From assembly GCA_965261255.1 (NCBI GenBank), contig CBDHCQ010000004.1, positions 1,426,001 through 1,490,000 of the forward strand: DNA of 64,000 nt, given 5' to 3'. Source of the stretch: Bin80 sp965261255 (GTDB taxonomy: Bacteria; Bacteroidota; Rhodothermia; Rhodothermales; Bin80). Below the pieces are notes generated by a model. The model was not told where the DNA came from. It did not search any database and saw only the letters and a list, made by a program, of their open reading frames with translations. Below are positions 46,101 to 54,206 of this stretch, in pieces (the stretch's first letter is position 1; the number at the start of each line of letters is the position of its first letter). Position numbers and translations under genes: made by a program.

Positions 46101-48637
46101 CTCTAAATCTTATATCTGGAACCGCTGAATCTGATGACTATGCAAATACATCTCCGGTAAATGTCACTATCACCGGTGGCCAAACTGAGGCTGAGCATAT
46201 CATTAATACCTATGGGGATGACGACCTTGATGATGAGTCATTCACCGTGCAGATAGATGCGGACAATCTACCTTCTGAAGTAGCGGCTGGAAGCCCTCTC
46301 TTGATAGAAGTCACGATTACGGACACCGACGTGTTGCCGGAAGTCTCCCTGTCGGTGGAAAATAATTTTGTAGAAGAGGGCGAGGCGGTAACAGTGACCA
46401 TAGAGCTGTCTGAAGCTTTGACCAGTGATGTAACTATCCCTCTAAATCTTATACCTAGAATCGCAGAATCCGATGACTTTGCCAGTACATCTCCGGTGAA
46501 TGTCACGATCACCGATGGTCAAACCGAGGCTGAGTATATCATTAACACCTATGAGGATGATGACATGCAGAATGAGTCCTTCACCGTGCAGATAGATACG
46601 GAGAATCTACCTTCTGAAGTGGTGGCGGGCAGCCCTCTCTCTGCGCTGATCGTCATCACAGATCCCGATGCGCCGGAAGTCTCCCTGTCGGTTGAAAATA
46701 ATTTTGTAGAAGAGGGCGAGGCGGTAACAGTGACCATAGAGCTGTCTGAAGCTTTGACCAGTGATGTAACTATCCCTCTAAATCTTATACCTAGAATCGC
46801 AGAATCCGATGACTTCGCCAGTACATCTCCGGTGAATGTCACGATCACCGATGGTCAAACCGAGGCTGAGTATATCATTAACACCTATGAGGATGATGAC
46901 ATGCAGAATGAGTCCTTCACCGTGCAGATAGATACGGAGAATCTACCTTCTGAAGTGGTGGCGGGCAGCCCTCTCTCTGCGCTGATCGTCATCACAGATC
47001 CCGATGCGCCGGAAGTCTCCCTGTCGGTTGAAAATAATTTTGTAGAAGAGGGCGAGGCGGTAACAGTGACCATAGAGCTGTCTGAAGCTTTGACCAGTGA
47101 TGTAACTATCCCTCTAAATCTTATACCTAGAATCGCAGAATCCGATGACTTCGCCAGTACATCTCCGGTGAATGTCACGATCACCGATGGTCAAACCGAG
47201 GCTGAGTATATCATTAACACCTATGAGGATGATGACATGCAGAATGAGTCCTTCACCGTGCAGATAGATACGGAGAATCTACCTTCTGAAGTGGTGGCGG
47301 GCAGCCCTCTCTCTGCGCTGATCGTCATCACAGATCCCGATGCGCCGGAAGTCTCCCTGTCGGTTGAAAACAATTCTGTAGAAGAGGGAGAGGCGGTAAC
47401 AGTGACCATAGAGCTGTCTGAAGCTCTGACAAGTGATGTAACTATCCCTCTAATTCTTATACCTGGTACCGCTGAATCCGATGACTATGCCAGTACATCT
47501 CCGGTAAATGTCACCATCATCGGTGGCCAGACCGAAGCTCAGCATACGATTAGCACGTTTGAGGATGACGACTTCGAGGATGAAACTTTCACGGTGGCCA
47601 TAGATGGTGATAATCTGCCATCTGGATTTATTTTGGGGAACCCGGCCTCTGCCGAAGTCAAGATTTCAGATAACGATATGCCTGAAGTGAGTCTGTCCGT
47701 AGATCAAAATACTGTAGTGGAAGGACAATCGGTGACGGTAACGATAGAGCTATCTGGAGCTCCGGCAAACAATATGTCCATTCCCTTGATACTCACACCC
47801 GTAACCGCTGAATCAGATGATTATGACAGTGTATCTCCGGTGAACGTAGAGATCTCCAGTGGTCAAACTGAAGCCGAGCATGCCATTAACACCTATGAGG
47901 ATACCGATCCCGAAGATGAAACCTTCATGGTGGCCATAGATGGTGATAATCTGCCATCTGGATTTATTTTGGGGAACCCGGCCTCTGCCAAAGTCAAGAT
48001 TTTGGATATCGATATGCCGGGGATATTAGCCCCTGTCTCTGTAGAGGTTGACGAAGGGCAATCAGAAGCAGTACAGATCTCGCTTATAACGCAGTGTGTG
48101 AGCAATGTGACGGTGACCATCACCGGATATGAGAATACCGACCTAGAGCTTGATCGGGAGATGCTGACATTTACGCGAGACAACTACAACACCCCGCAGA
48201 CTTTAACCTTAATCGCGACAGAGGACAGTGACTGGTTAAACGATGAAGTGACACTGACACTGAAAGCATCGGGAGGAGGCTACGATCTAGTATCTCACAC
48301 TTTGGTGGTAGCGATCAGGGAGAATATGGGCGTGAGCATTGAAGATGAAGAGCCGTCTACCTCCGTTACGCTTTGGGGGAATTATCCAAATCCGGTGTCA
48401 GACCTCACAAGAATAGTGTTTGATCTGCCGGAACCAGCGCAAATATCAATTCGTGTGACGGATCTATTGGGACGGAACGTTCAAACGACTCCCTACGGAT
48501 GGTATGAAGCCGGCAGAGATCATACGGTAGAGATTGGCACCCACAACTTGACTTCAGGAGTCTATCATTACACACTCAGGGTAGATATGGGAGATCAAGT
48601 TATCCAACAATCAAGAGCAATGTCAGTCGTGAGATAG
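43157..48637 (+). CDS. secreted leucine-rich-repeat / Calx-beta repeat protein with T9SS-like sorting domain
   Basis: 1,826 residues. A long signal peptide ends near LLSVQAQ. Residues about 85-385 are LRRs of 24 residues with the pattern LxxLxLxxNxLxxLPxxLFxxL. From residue 386 come eleven Calx-beta-like units of 112-113 residues, each starting PEVxLSVxxNxVEEG and ending with ITDPD or similar, rich in Asp/Glu and probably calcium-binding; a divergent twelfth unit follows. The last 90 residues (WGNYPNPVSDLTRIVFDLPE to SGVYHYTLRV) form a type A T9SS sorting domain, so the protein is likely exported and surface-attached. A role in adhesion or partner binding is inferred. It begins about 200 bases after the IS21 element and stands alone. 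Confidence 0.88.
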   Translation: MSFRGDFSCTGNKDRKSLPRVCLVPSAIVVLLLFLPLLSVQAQTVGICDRTSQIQGEILLQLPSGTTCQTVTSAQLSGITEINLTYKNISSMKGGDFNGLSKLEVLYLGYNPLKILPEDIFKELKSLRVLYLWSNSLTELPSDLFSGLSNLTELHLSNNSLVNLPKDLFQGLKRLRLLGLSGNRLTTLPLDLFNGLSRLQFLWLYDNSLVSLPDNLFNELTGLHLLGLSDNNLTDLDEGQFDELTKLKTLNIGGNHLENLHPSLFSELTELETLWIVDTPLLTSLPANLFEGLSKLEKLNLENNALASLSPSLFDDLTNLEGLDLNENQLTSLPDNLFGFKDAPPLLSVDFSGNQIECISPAIRAADRENEHLELSFDDDIESCVPEVHLTAHPNPVTEGEAVQVRAVLSKPLPNAVTIPLILTSVTAEEGDHDSTSPVNIEISGGQTEAAHIINTYEDDDLDDESFTVKVDTDNLPSEVLAGSPLSAQVIITDPDVPEVFLSVDNNSVEEGEAVTVTIELSEALTNDVTIPLNLISGTAEPDDYASTSPVNVTIAGGKTEAEYTIDTYEDDDTQNESFTVQIDTDNLPSEVVAGSSLSTQIIITDPDVPEVFLSVDNNSVEEGGAVTVTIELSEALTNEVTIPLDLISGTAEPDDYASTSPVNVTIAGGTTEAEYAIDTYEDDDTQNESFVVQIDTDNLPSEVVAGSSLSTQIIITDPDVPEVFLSVDKNSVEEGGAVTVTIKLSEALTNEVTIPLNLIPGTAESDDYASSSPVNVTITGGQTEAEYVINTHEDNDLEDESFTVQINTDNLPSEVAAGSPLSIEVTITDTDFAPEVFLSVDKNSVEEGEVVTVTIKLSEALPNDVTIPLNLISGTAESDDYASTSPVNVTITDGQTEAEHIINTYGDDDLEDESFTVQIDTGNLPSEVAAGSPLSIEVTITDTDALPEVSLSVENNSVEEGAAVTVTIELSETLTSDVTIPLNLISGTAESDDYANTSPVNVTITGGQTEAEHIINTYGDDDLDDESFTVQIDADNLPSEVAAGSPLLIEVTITDTDVLPEVSLSVENNFVEEGEAVTVTIELSEALTSDVTIPLNLIPRIAESDDFASTSPVNVTITDGQTEAEYIINTYEDDDMQNESFTVQIDTENLPSEVVAGSPLSALIVITDPDAPEVSLSVENNFVEEGEAVTVTIELSEALTSDVTIPLNLIPRIAESDDFASTSPVNVTITDGQTEAEYIINTYEDDDMQNESFTVQIDTENLPSEVVAGSPLSALIVITDPDAPEVSLSVENNFVEEGEAVTVTIELSEALTSDVTIPLNLIPRIAESDDFASTSPVNVTITDGQTEAEYIINTYEDDDMQNESFTVQIDTENLPSEVVAGSPLSALIVITDPDAPEVSLSVENNSVEEGEAVTVTIELSEALTSDVTIPLILIPGTAESDDYASTSPVNVTIIGGQTEAQHTISTFEDDDFEDETFTVAIDGDNLPSGFILGNPASAEVKISDNDMPEVSLSVDQNTVVEGQSVTVTIELSGAPANNMSIPLILTPVTAESDDYDSVSPVNVEISSGQTEAEHAINTYEDTDPEDETFMVAIDGDNLPSGFILGNPASAKVKILDIDMPGILAPVSVEVDEGQSEAVQISLITQCVSNVTVTITGYENTDLELDREMLTFTRDNYNTPQTLTLIATEDSDWLNDEVTLTLKASGGGYDLVSHTLVVAIRENMGVSIEDEEPSTSVTLWGNYPNPVSDLTRIVFDLPEPAQISIRVTDLLGRNVQTTPYGWYEAGRDHTVEIGTHNLTSGVYHYTLRVDMGDQVIQQSRAMSVVR
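44312..48016 (+). repeat. eleven tandem Calx-beta coding repeats (336-339 bp)
   Basis: Unit starts: 44312, 44648, 44984, 45320, 45659, 45998, 46337, 46673, 47009, 47345 and 47681. Units starting at 46337, 46673 and 47009 differ by only a few bases over 336 bp, whereas the first and last units are well diverged. This points to recent unit duplication inside an older array and to likely length variation between strains. Confidence 0.92.
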
Positions 48638-49446
48638 ATTTGGCTTGAATCCAAAGTCGCCCGTTACCTGAGGCAGTAAGGATATCATGTTCTGGATCGT
48701 AGTTGACCAAGCCCCTCTCAATTATACTGTAGATTATACTGTAGTCGCGAATGCCCAAGAAATTGCCCTCTGTCGTGCGGCGTATGCTAACCTAGATTCT
48801 GGTAGGTTACTTGTTTTGTTCTTTATGCTTTACCATGCTGTAGTGGTGCCCTGCTAGTTGTCTAAAACCTGATCCAACTCTACCGCTTCCAAATCCGGTT
48901 TTTTTGAAGAGATATTGGACCAGAGCATTACTCACGACCGCTAACATTATTGACATTCAGACGGGGCCTGATACTAACGCGGGAGCATCACATAGGCAGG
49001 AAACTGGCACGTGCGAAAGCCCTGGAAGAGAATAGCAGCCCGGCCTTTTTGCCCGATTAGACATCAGAGCCCCAAGTAGGGACTCTCCCAAACGAGCCTT
49101 GCAGCCGAATAATGCTTTTTTGTGCCCGTCTTGTTAATCCGCATCAAAGCAGACCGAAGCATGGCACACAGATATGGATTTCCATAGCAACTTGCGTACA
49201 ACTTACTACCTCGGGCATAAACGCCCTGCAAAAAATGTCGCACGCTTTGCAGTGTGGGAGAGGTGTGTTTGAAACTTTTCTATTCAAACGAGCTTATGAG
49301 GCCCTATGCTTTTTCAGCCGAGCTTCTGCTGGTATCCGCATACGGCTTAAATCGGGCGGATTCCCGTTTAGCGTATAGCTTGACTAAGTATCTTCCGGAT
49401 ACATCGAGATCCCCAATATTTGACTCTAAACTCTGACTATAGACAC
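48638..49446. other. 809-base intergenic region
   Basis: Between the large repeat protein and acs, both plus strand. It has a likely terminator (48788-48825) and a 12-base tandem repeat ATTATACTGTAG near 48722-48745. Short frames around 49112-49436 have no recognisable family and look accidental. The acs promoter is expected in the last 200 bases. Confidence 0.4.
48788..48825 (+). terminator. probable rho-independent terminator of the repeat-protein gene
   Basis: TAACCTA (48788-48794) pairs with TAGGTTA (48803-48809) around an eight-base loop and is followed by a T-rich tail (CTTGTTTTGTTCTTT). It lies 150 bases after the stop codon in the expected direction. Confidence 0.45.
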
Positions 49447-51396
49447 GTGAAAAAAAAGACTCTTTATTCGCCCGCATCCAGTTTCAGGGCGAACGCCCAC
49501 ATAGCATCTGAGGATGTTTACCGGGCTAGATATCATGAATCTATCAAAGATCCAGATGCATTCTGGGCTGCTGAAGCTCGTAATCGAATCCATTGGTTCA
49601 AGCCGTTTACACGAGTACGTAATGTGTCTTTTGCCTCTTCAGATGTCAGCATTCGCTGGTTTGAGGATGGAGAAGTGAATGCATCCTATAACTGCCTGGA
49701 TCGGCATCTGGCTGACAGGGGTGACCAGACTGCATTGATCTGGGAGCCTGACGACCCCATGGAAGAGGCGCGCCATATATCATACCGCGAGCTCCACGCA
49801 GAGGTATGCCGGCTCAGTAATGTATTCACCGCCATGGGAGTAAAGCGCGGTGATCGTGTGACGATTTATATGCCGATGATCCCGGAAGCTGCTGCTGCAA
49901 TGTTGGCATGTAGTCGGATCGGGGCGGTGCATTCCGTAGTGTTTGCAGGATTTTCTCCAGAGGCTTTGGCAGATCGGATTCTGGATTGTGACTCAACATT
50001 TGTAATCACCGCAGACGAAGGCATGCGGGGTGGAAAAAGAGTTCCACTGAAGCAAAATGTTGACCAGGCACTGGAGCGTTGTCCCGAGGTGGAAACAGTA
50101 CTGGTAGTTCAGAGGACGGGGGCAGATATTTCTTGGATTGACGGGCGGGACCAGTGGTACCACGAGCATGTCCCCGCGGCCAGTGAGGAATGTCCGGCCG
50201 AGTCAATGAATGCCGAAGACCCTCTGTTCATACTGTACACTTCAGGTTCGACAGGTAAACCTAAAGGTGTACTGCATACTACCGGAGGCTATTTGGTATA
50301 TACATCCATGACCCATGAGGTTGTATTTGATTACCATGCAGGAGATATTTTTTGGTGCACAGCAGATGTGGGGTGGATTACGGGGCATTCGTACATTGTC
50401 TATGGACCCCTCCTCAACGGGGCTACACAGGTTTTCTTTGAAGGCACACCCACCTATCCAGATGCGTCCCGCTTTTGGGAAGTAGTAGATAAACATCAGG
50501 TAAACCAATTTTATACGGCCCCGACTGCCATACGAGCACTCATGAGCAAGGGAAATGTTTTTGTAGAAAAAACACGCCGATCATCCTTGCGACTATTGGG
50601 ATCTGTTGGAGAGCCTATTAATCCCGAGGCTTGGCGTTGGTACCATGAAGTTGTTGGTGAGGGGCGTTGCCCGATCGTCGATACCTGGTGGCAGACAGAA
50701 ACCGGAGGAATATTGATCACACCCTTACCGGGTGCCATCTCTGCCAAACCAGGCTCGGCTACGGTGCCTTTCTTTGGCGTACGACCGGAGATTCTTGACG
50801 AAAATGGAAATATACTTGATGGCGAGGCTCAGGGCCTTCTGGCCATATCCGATTCCTGGCCGAGCCAGGCCCGGACTGTATTCAGGGACCATGCCCGCTT
50901 CGTGAGCACCTATTTTGCTACGTTTGAGGGCAAGTATTTTACAGGAGATGGATGTCGTCGAGATTCTGATGGCTACTATTGGATCACCGGACGCGTAGAC
51001 GATGTTCTCAATGTTAGTGGACATCGAATGGGAACCGCGGAAGTAGAAAGTGCGCTGGTTGCATACCCGGGTGTAGCCGAGGCCGCTGTGGTTGGCTTCC
51101 CCCATACGATAAAGGGACAGGGAATCTATGCCTACGTGACACTCAATGCTGACGAAACGCCTTCGGATGCGTTGCGAAAGGAATTATCCAATCATGTCCG
51201 TAAGCAAATTGGCCCGATTGCAAAGCCGGATTTTGTACAGTTTGCCCCATTCCTGCCCAAGACACGAAGTGGCAAGATCATGCGCCGCATACTGCGTAAA
51301 ATTGCCGAGAATGATTATGAGCAACTTGGGGATACTTCCACGCTTGCCGATCCTACCGTAGTAGATTCGCTTATTGAGGAGCGTCAGAACCGGTAA
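49447..51396 (+). CDS. acsA: acetyl-CoA synthetase (AMP-forming)
   Basis: 649 residues. Activates acetate to acetyl-CoA through acetyl-adenylate. The P-loop YTSGSTGKPKG, the acetate-pocket region VGWITGHSYIVYGPL, the WWQTETGG motif, the hinge region GRVDDVLNVSGHR and the C-terminal PKTRSGKIMRR with the acetylatable catalytic Lys are all present. The start is taken as GTG 49447, which fits the Acs N-terminus (YSPASSFRANAHI close behind); a TTG at 49420 is the alternative. The 3' end overlaps the convergent sugar-kinase gene by 26 bases. Confidence 0.94.
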   Translation: MKKKTLYSPASSFRANAHIASEDVYRARYHESIKDPDAFWAAEARNRIHWFKPFTRVRNVSFASSDVSIRWFEDGEVNASYNCLDRHLADRGDQTALIWEPDDPMEEARHISYRELHAEVCRLSNVFTAMGVKRGDRVTIYMPMIPEAAAAMLACSRIGAVHSVVFAGFSPEALADRILDCDSTFVITADEGMRGGKRVPLKQNVDQALERCPEVETVLVVQRTGADISWIDGRDQWYHEHVPAASEECPAESMNAEDPLFILYTSGSTGKPKGVLHTTGGYLVYTSMTHEVVFDYHAGDIFWCTADVGWITGHSYIVYGPLLNGATQVFFEGTPTYPDASRFWEVVDKHQVNQFYTAPTAIRALMSKGNVFVEKTRRSSLRLLGSVGEPINPEAWRWYHEVVGEGRCPIVDTWWQTETGGILITPLPGAISAKPGSATVPFFGVRPEILDENGNILDGEAQGLLAISDSWPSQARTVFRDHARFVSTYFATFEGKYFTGDGCRRDSDGYYWITGRVDDVLNVSGHRMGTAEVESALVAYPGVAEAAVVGFPHTIKGQGIYAYVTLNADETPSDALRKELSNHVRKQIGPIAKPDFVQFAPFLPKTRSGKIMRRILRKIAENDYEQLGDTSTLADPTVVDSLIEERQNR

Positions 51397-52306
51397 TCTG
51401 TCGCATGGCGATTTGCACAGCTCCTTCCAGAGGAGTGCCTGTTGGAGGGGTATAATCGGCGGCAGGCCAGATACGACTCATGGCGCTGCATATGCTGGCA
51501 ACGTAAAACTCATGATTACTGAGCCCGCCGGTGATAGTAAACCTGGGGTTCAGGTTCGGGTGCTTTTTCAACAGCCATTCCGATTGACGGGCAAGTAATG
51601 CGGTTTCGTGATGTACAATAGCGCACGCGACAGTGTCGTCGTTGCTGGAGGCTTGCAGCACGAGTGGGGCTACATGCTGAAATTTCCAGTCAGGAAGGGT
51701 GATGCACCTTAGCAGGGAATAGCGGTCGTGGATGTTCAGGTGATCTCTGACCAGATCGGTTAGTGTCGTTGCAGGTCCACCATCAAACGCATGTCCAACG
51801 GCAGCCATACCTCGCCGTCCAATTGAGTATCCGCTACCCTCGTCCCCGATTAAGTATCCCCATCCTCCCACATGGTCAATCTGTGTGTGAATGTTTTGGG
51901 CTCGGGCCATAACTCCGCTTCCCGTGCCGGCAATAAAGAGGAGACCGCACTCACCGCCAAGTGCTCCCTCAATAGCATTTACCCCGTCGTGTGATATGCT
52001 TATCTGGAGGGAATCTTTACCATTAATCAGCGAACGGATTCGATCGGTTAGTGCCTTTTGTATGGAGGGAGAACTGGCACCCGCTACGCCGGCATGAATA
52101 GCAAGCAGGTCTACTTCTGGCAGCTCTTCAAGTGCCTTGTTGATCAGGCATGACAGGATTTCAGCCGTCTGCAATTCACCCTGTCGAAATACATTCGCAG
52201 CGCTTCCGGAGACTTTGAGATCAAGATCTCCGGCTAATGAACGAGCACACAGTCGGGTTTGTGTGGCACCGGCATCAAGCCCGAAGACACAACCAGCAGA
52301 GGGCAT
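51371..52306 (-). CDS. BadF/BadG-type ATPase, probable N-acetylglucosamine kinase
   Basis: 311 residues of the actin-like ATPase fold. Phosphate 1 motif FGLDAGATQTR at the N-terminus, phosphate 2 motif FIAGTGSGVMA, and the family signature GGWGYLIGDEGSGYSIGR are clear. Family members of this size phosphorylate N-acetylglucosamine or related amino sugars, which would link to nagB at 2.2-2.9 kb; the substrate is inferred. ATG 52306 follows directly on the stop of the penicillin-acylase-like gene with no gap, so the two are co-transcribed and probably coupled. Confidence 0.85.
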   Translation of the reverse strand: MPSAGCVFGLDAGATQTRLCARSLAGDLDLKVSGSAANVFRQGELQTAEILSCLINKALEELPEVDLLAIHAGVAGASSPSIQKALTDRIRSLINGKDSLQISISHDGVNAIEGALGGECGLLFIAGTGSGVMARAQNIHTQIDHVGGWGYLIGDEGSGYSIGRRGMAAVGHAFDGGPATTLTDLVRDHLNIHDRYSLLRCITLPDWKFQHVAPLVLQASSNDDTVACAIVHHETALLARQSEWLLKKHPNLNPRFTITGGLSNHEFYVASICSAMSRIWPAADYTPPTGTPLEGAVQIAMRQITGSDAPQ

Positions 52307-54109
52307 CTAGGGTACGAGGCTTGTAGTGATTGAATATGATGTGGGGAATGAATACGTGAAGCGGCTGTTGCTTGTTGTGTAACGACCAAGTGGCTGATGG
52401 ATATCCACATGATGTCTGCGTATGGAATAACGAGTACCTGTTCCGTTCCACATCCAGGCTTCCCAAGTTACCGGTGCAACAGCTGCTTGAGCCCCTCCCC
52501 AGGCCATGGTTGTCTCATGTCCCATGGAAGGCACCTCAAGGGGCTCAAAAATTTTGCTATCCGTTCTGCGGTGGACTGTAAACACACGACTGCTCCCGTA
52601 GACGCGCTCCCAAAGCCATTGGGTTTGGTCATCCCCGAATCGTTGGGTCAGACGGCTGATTGCATGATAAAGACTTTCTTCTAAATCGCGGCCTGTGGAC
52701 TTGGTCCATTCATGGTAAATGGTTGCCCCGATACTCTGGCTATTAAAGCGGTAGTCCCAGTTTATCAGATACGTAAGTGCAGAATTAACTGGCGCAGGAG
52801 CGTTGGGGAGAGCTTGCCTCAACGAGTCTATTGGCAAGGAGGCAAGCATAGTGCTTAGTGTATCCCTTACCCAGTTGCTTTGTGTATCGGTAACCCATGT
52901 ATCTACATCGCTCCTCCTCGGGTCAATGCCATCAAGATAGAGAGCCGCATGTCGAACCTGTGGATTGTTACCTACGACTAAACCTGAATCCATGGGAAAC
53001 ACAAATTTTGGATTACCAAGGACATTCCACGAACCGTCAGAAGACATCAGGATTCCAGCGCCCTGCCAAAGGTGAAATGTGGCAGAGGGAGCATGAGGTA
53101 GAGATAGCCAGCTTTGTGCATCGGAAACAGCATTGAAGCCAGACCACTTCAACTCATGTTGCGTTTCGGGAGTGCTGAAGGTGCTATCCGTGCGCCGATG
53201 AATTACAATCTCTTCCCGAAGGGGGAAGGTCAGATGCATTTGTTGATCAAGGCTGTCAAGAACAGGTCCGTTGGTTTTAGGAGAATAGACGAGTATTGAC
53301 CAGGCATAATTCCGGGACTTTCCGGTGGGGAAGAAGGGGGTTCCAATGAGTGAAAGCCCCTCCAGTTCGGATTGTCCTTGCACATTCAGTACCGCCTCCT
53401 GAAATACCGGTGGTACGGCGTTGCCGACAACATGACGTTGATAGAGCAAGGAGCGTTCCGGGGTAGAAAAAACCCATGAACTGCTAAACTCAAATCCCTG
53501 CAAATGCAGCATAGAGCGTAGTTCGGCATCTCCACTGCAAACGGACAATCCCAGACTACACACAGAGTCTGGGCTGGTGCTTATCCATGCAAGCAAGCGC
53601 TCAATGGCGAGCGTGTGCCAGGGCTCCCATGGTTCGGGAGTAATATCTTGCAGGAAAAACTCGTGCATATGGTCTGTGTCTTTCCAGGCAGCCTGTACAC
53701 CTGCCCCAAATGCTGAAATCAGGTCCTTTTCCTCTGCATTCAGATTGTTGGCAGCCATTTGGGCAATTTCCGCAAGGCCCAGTTGGAGCACGAGCCGGTC
53801 TGCGTGCTCTCCCTTAGGTGTGTACCATTCCGTTAGTTTGCCCAATGCGGCCTGCCTCCAGAGCGCAATAGTCCAGCCATTCAGGTGTCCCTGGACGTAA
53901 CCAAGTCCTGTTAATGCATCCGGCATGGAATTTGCCCTTATTTCCACTGAGTTGAATTCTCCCCAAAGAATCTGTACTGGATCATCCAAGGTTTCTATGG
54001 TTACTTTCTTCGGGGGAGAAGATTGCCAGTTATATGCTGTTCGCCATATTGAAATTCCAGCGACAAGGCAAATGAATAGCGCCAGAGTCGCGAAAACTGT
54101 TATCTTCAT
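52307..54109 (-). CDS. penicillin-acylase-family (Ntn hydrolase) protein, membrane-anchored, divergent active site
   Basis: 600 residues. An N-terminal hydrophobic segment (ITVFATLALFICLVAGISIW) may be a signal anchor. The alpha-subunit motif reads GLGYVQGHLNGWTIALWR with LGKLTEW after it. The cleavage/nucleophile region SSSWVFS (from about 209) matches the SNNWAVS pattern, but the residue before Ser209 is Phe, not the usual Gly. The later GHNxxIAWG-type motif reads GKSRNYAWSI, losing the His-Asn. So the fold is recognisable but activity is uncertain. ATG 54109 is chosen over a TTG two codons upstream. The substrate could be an acylated amine such as a lactone or peptide. It is directly followed by the amino-sugar kinase gene. 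Confidence 0.75.
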   Translation of the reverse strand: MKITVFATLALFICLVAGISIWRTAYNWQSSPPKKVTIETLDDPVQILWGEFNSVEIRANSMPDALTGLGYVQGHLNGWTIALWRQAALGKLTEWYTPKGEHADRLVLQLGLAEIAQMAANNLNAEEKDLISAFGAGVQAAWKDTDHMHEFFLQDITPEPWEPWHTLAIERLLAWISTSPDSVCSLGLSVCSGDAELRSMLHLQGFEFSSSWVFSTPERSLLYQRHVVGNAVPPVFQEAVLNVQGQSELEGLSLIGTPFFPTGKSRNYAWSILVYSPKTNGPVLDSLDQQMHLTFPLREEIVIHRRTDSTFSTPETQHELKWSGFNAVSDAQSWLSLPHAPSATFHLWQGAGILMSSDGSWNVLGNPKFVFPMDSGLVVGNNPQVRHAALYLDGIDPRRSDVDTWVTDTQSNWVRDTLSTMLASLPIDSLRQALPNAPAPVNSALTYLINWDYRFNSQSIGATIYHEWTKSTGRDLEESLYHAISRLTQRFGDDQTQWLWERVYGSSRVFTVHRRTDSKIFEPLEVPSMGHETTMAWGGAQAAVAPVTWEAWMWNGTGTRYSIRRHHVDIHQPLGRYTTSNSRFTYSFPTSYSITTSLVP

Positions 54110-54206
54110 GGACAAATGCTCATAAATCCGGGGGTTGGATCCATTATTGTATGCAGTTGTTGCATGCCTTTCGTATCCTTGTTAGTCACGTAACTGCGGT
54201 GAGAAA

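Noticed and set aside
46210..47409. Repeated minus-strand serine-rich frames at 336-base spacing
   Set aside because: They are mirror translations of the Calx-beta units and not separate genes.
44312..48016. Long periodic repeats as a possible satellite or CRISPR-like array
   Set aside because: Period is 336-339 bases, in frame, and each unit translates to a Calx-beta-like domain.
49112..49436. Plus-strand frames of 60-88 codons before acs
   Set aside because: Overlapping each other, no conserved motif, and located where the acs promoter is expected.
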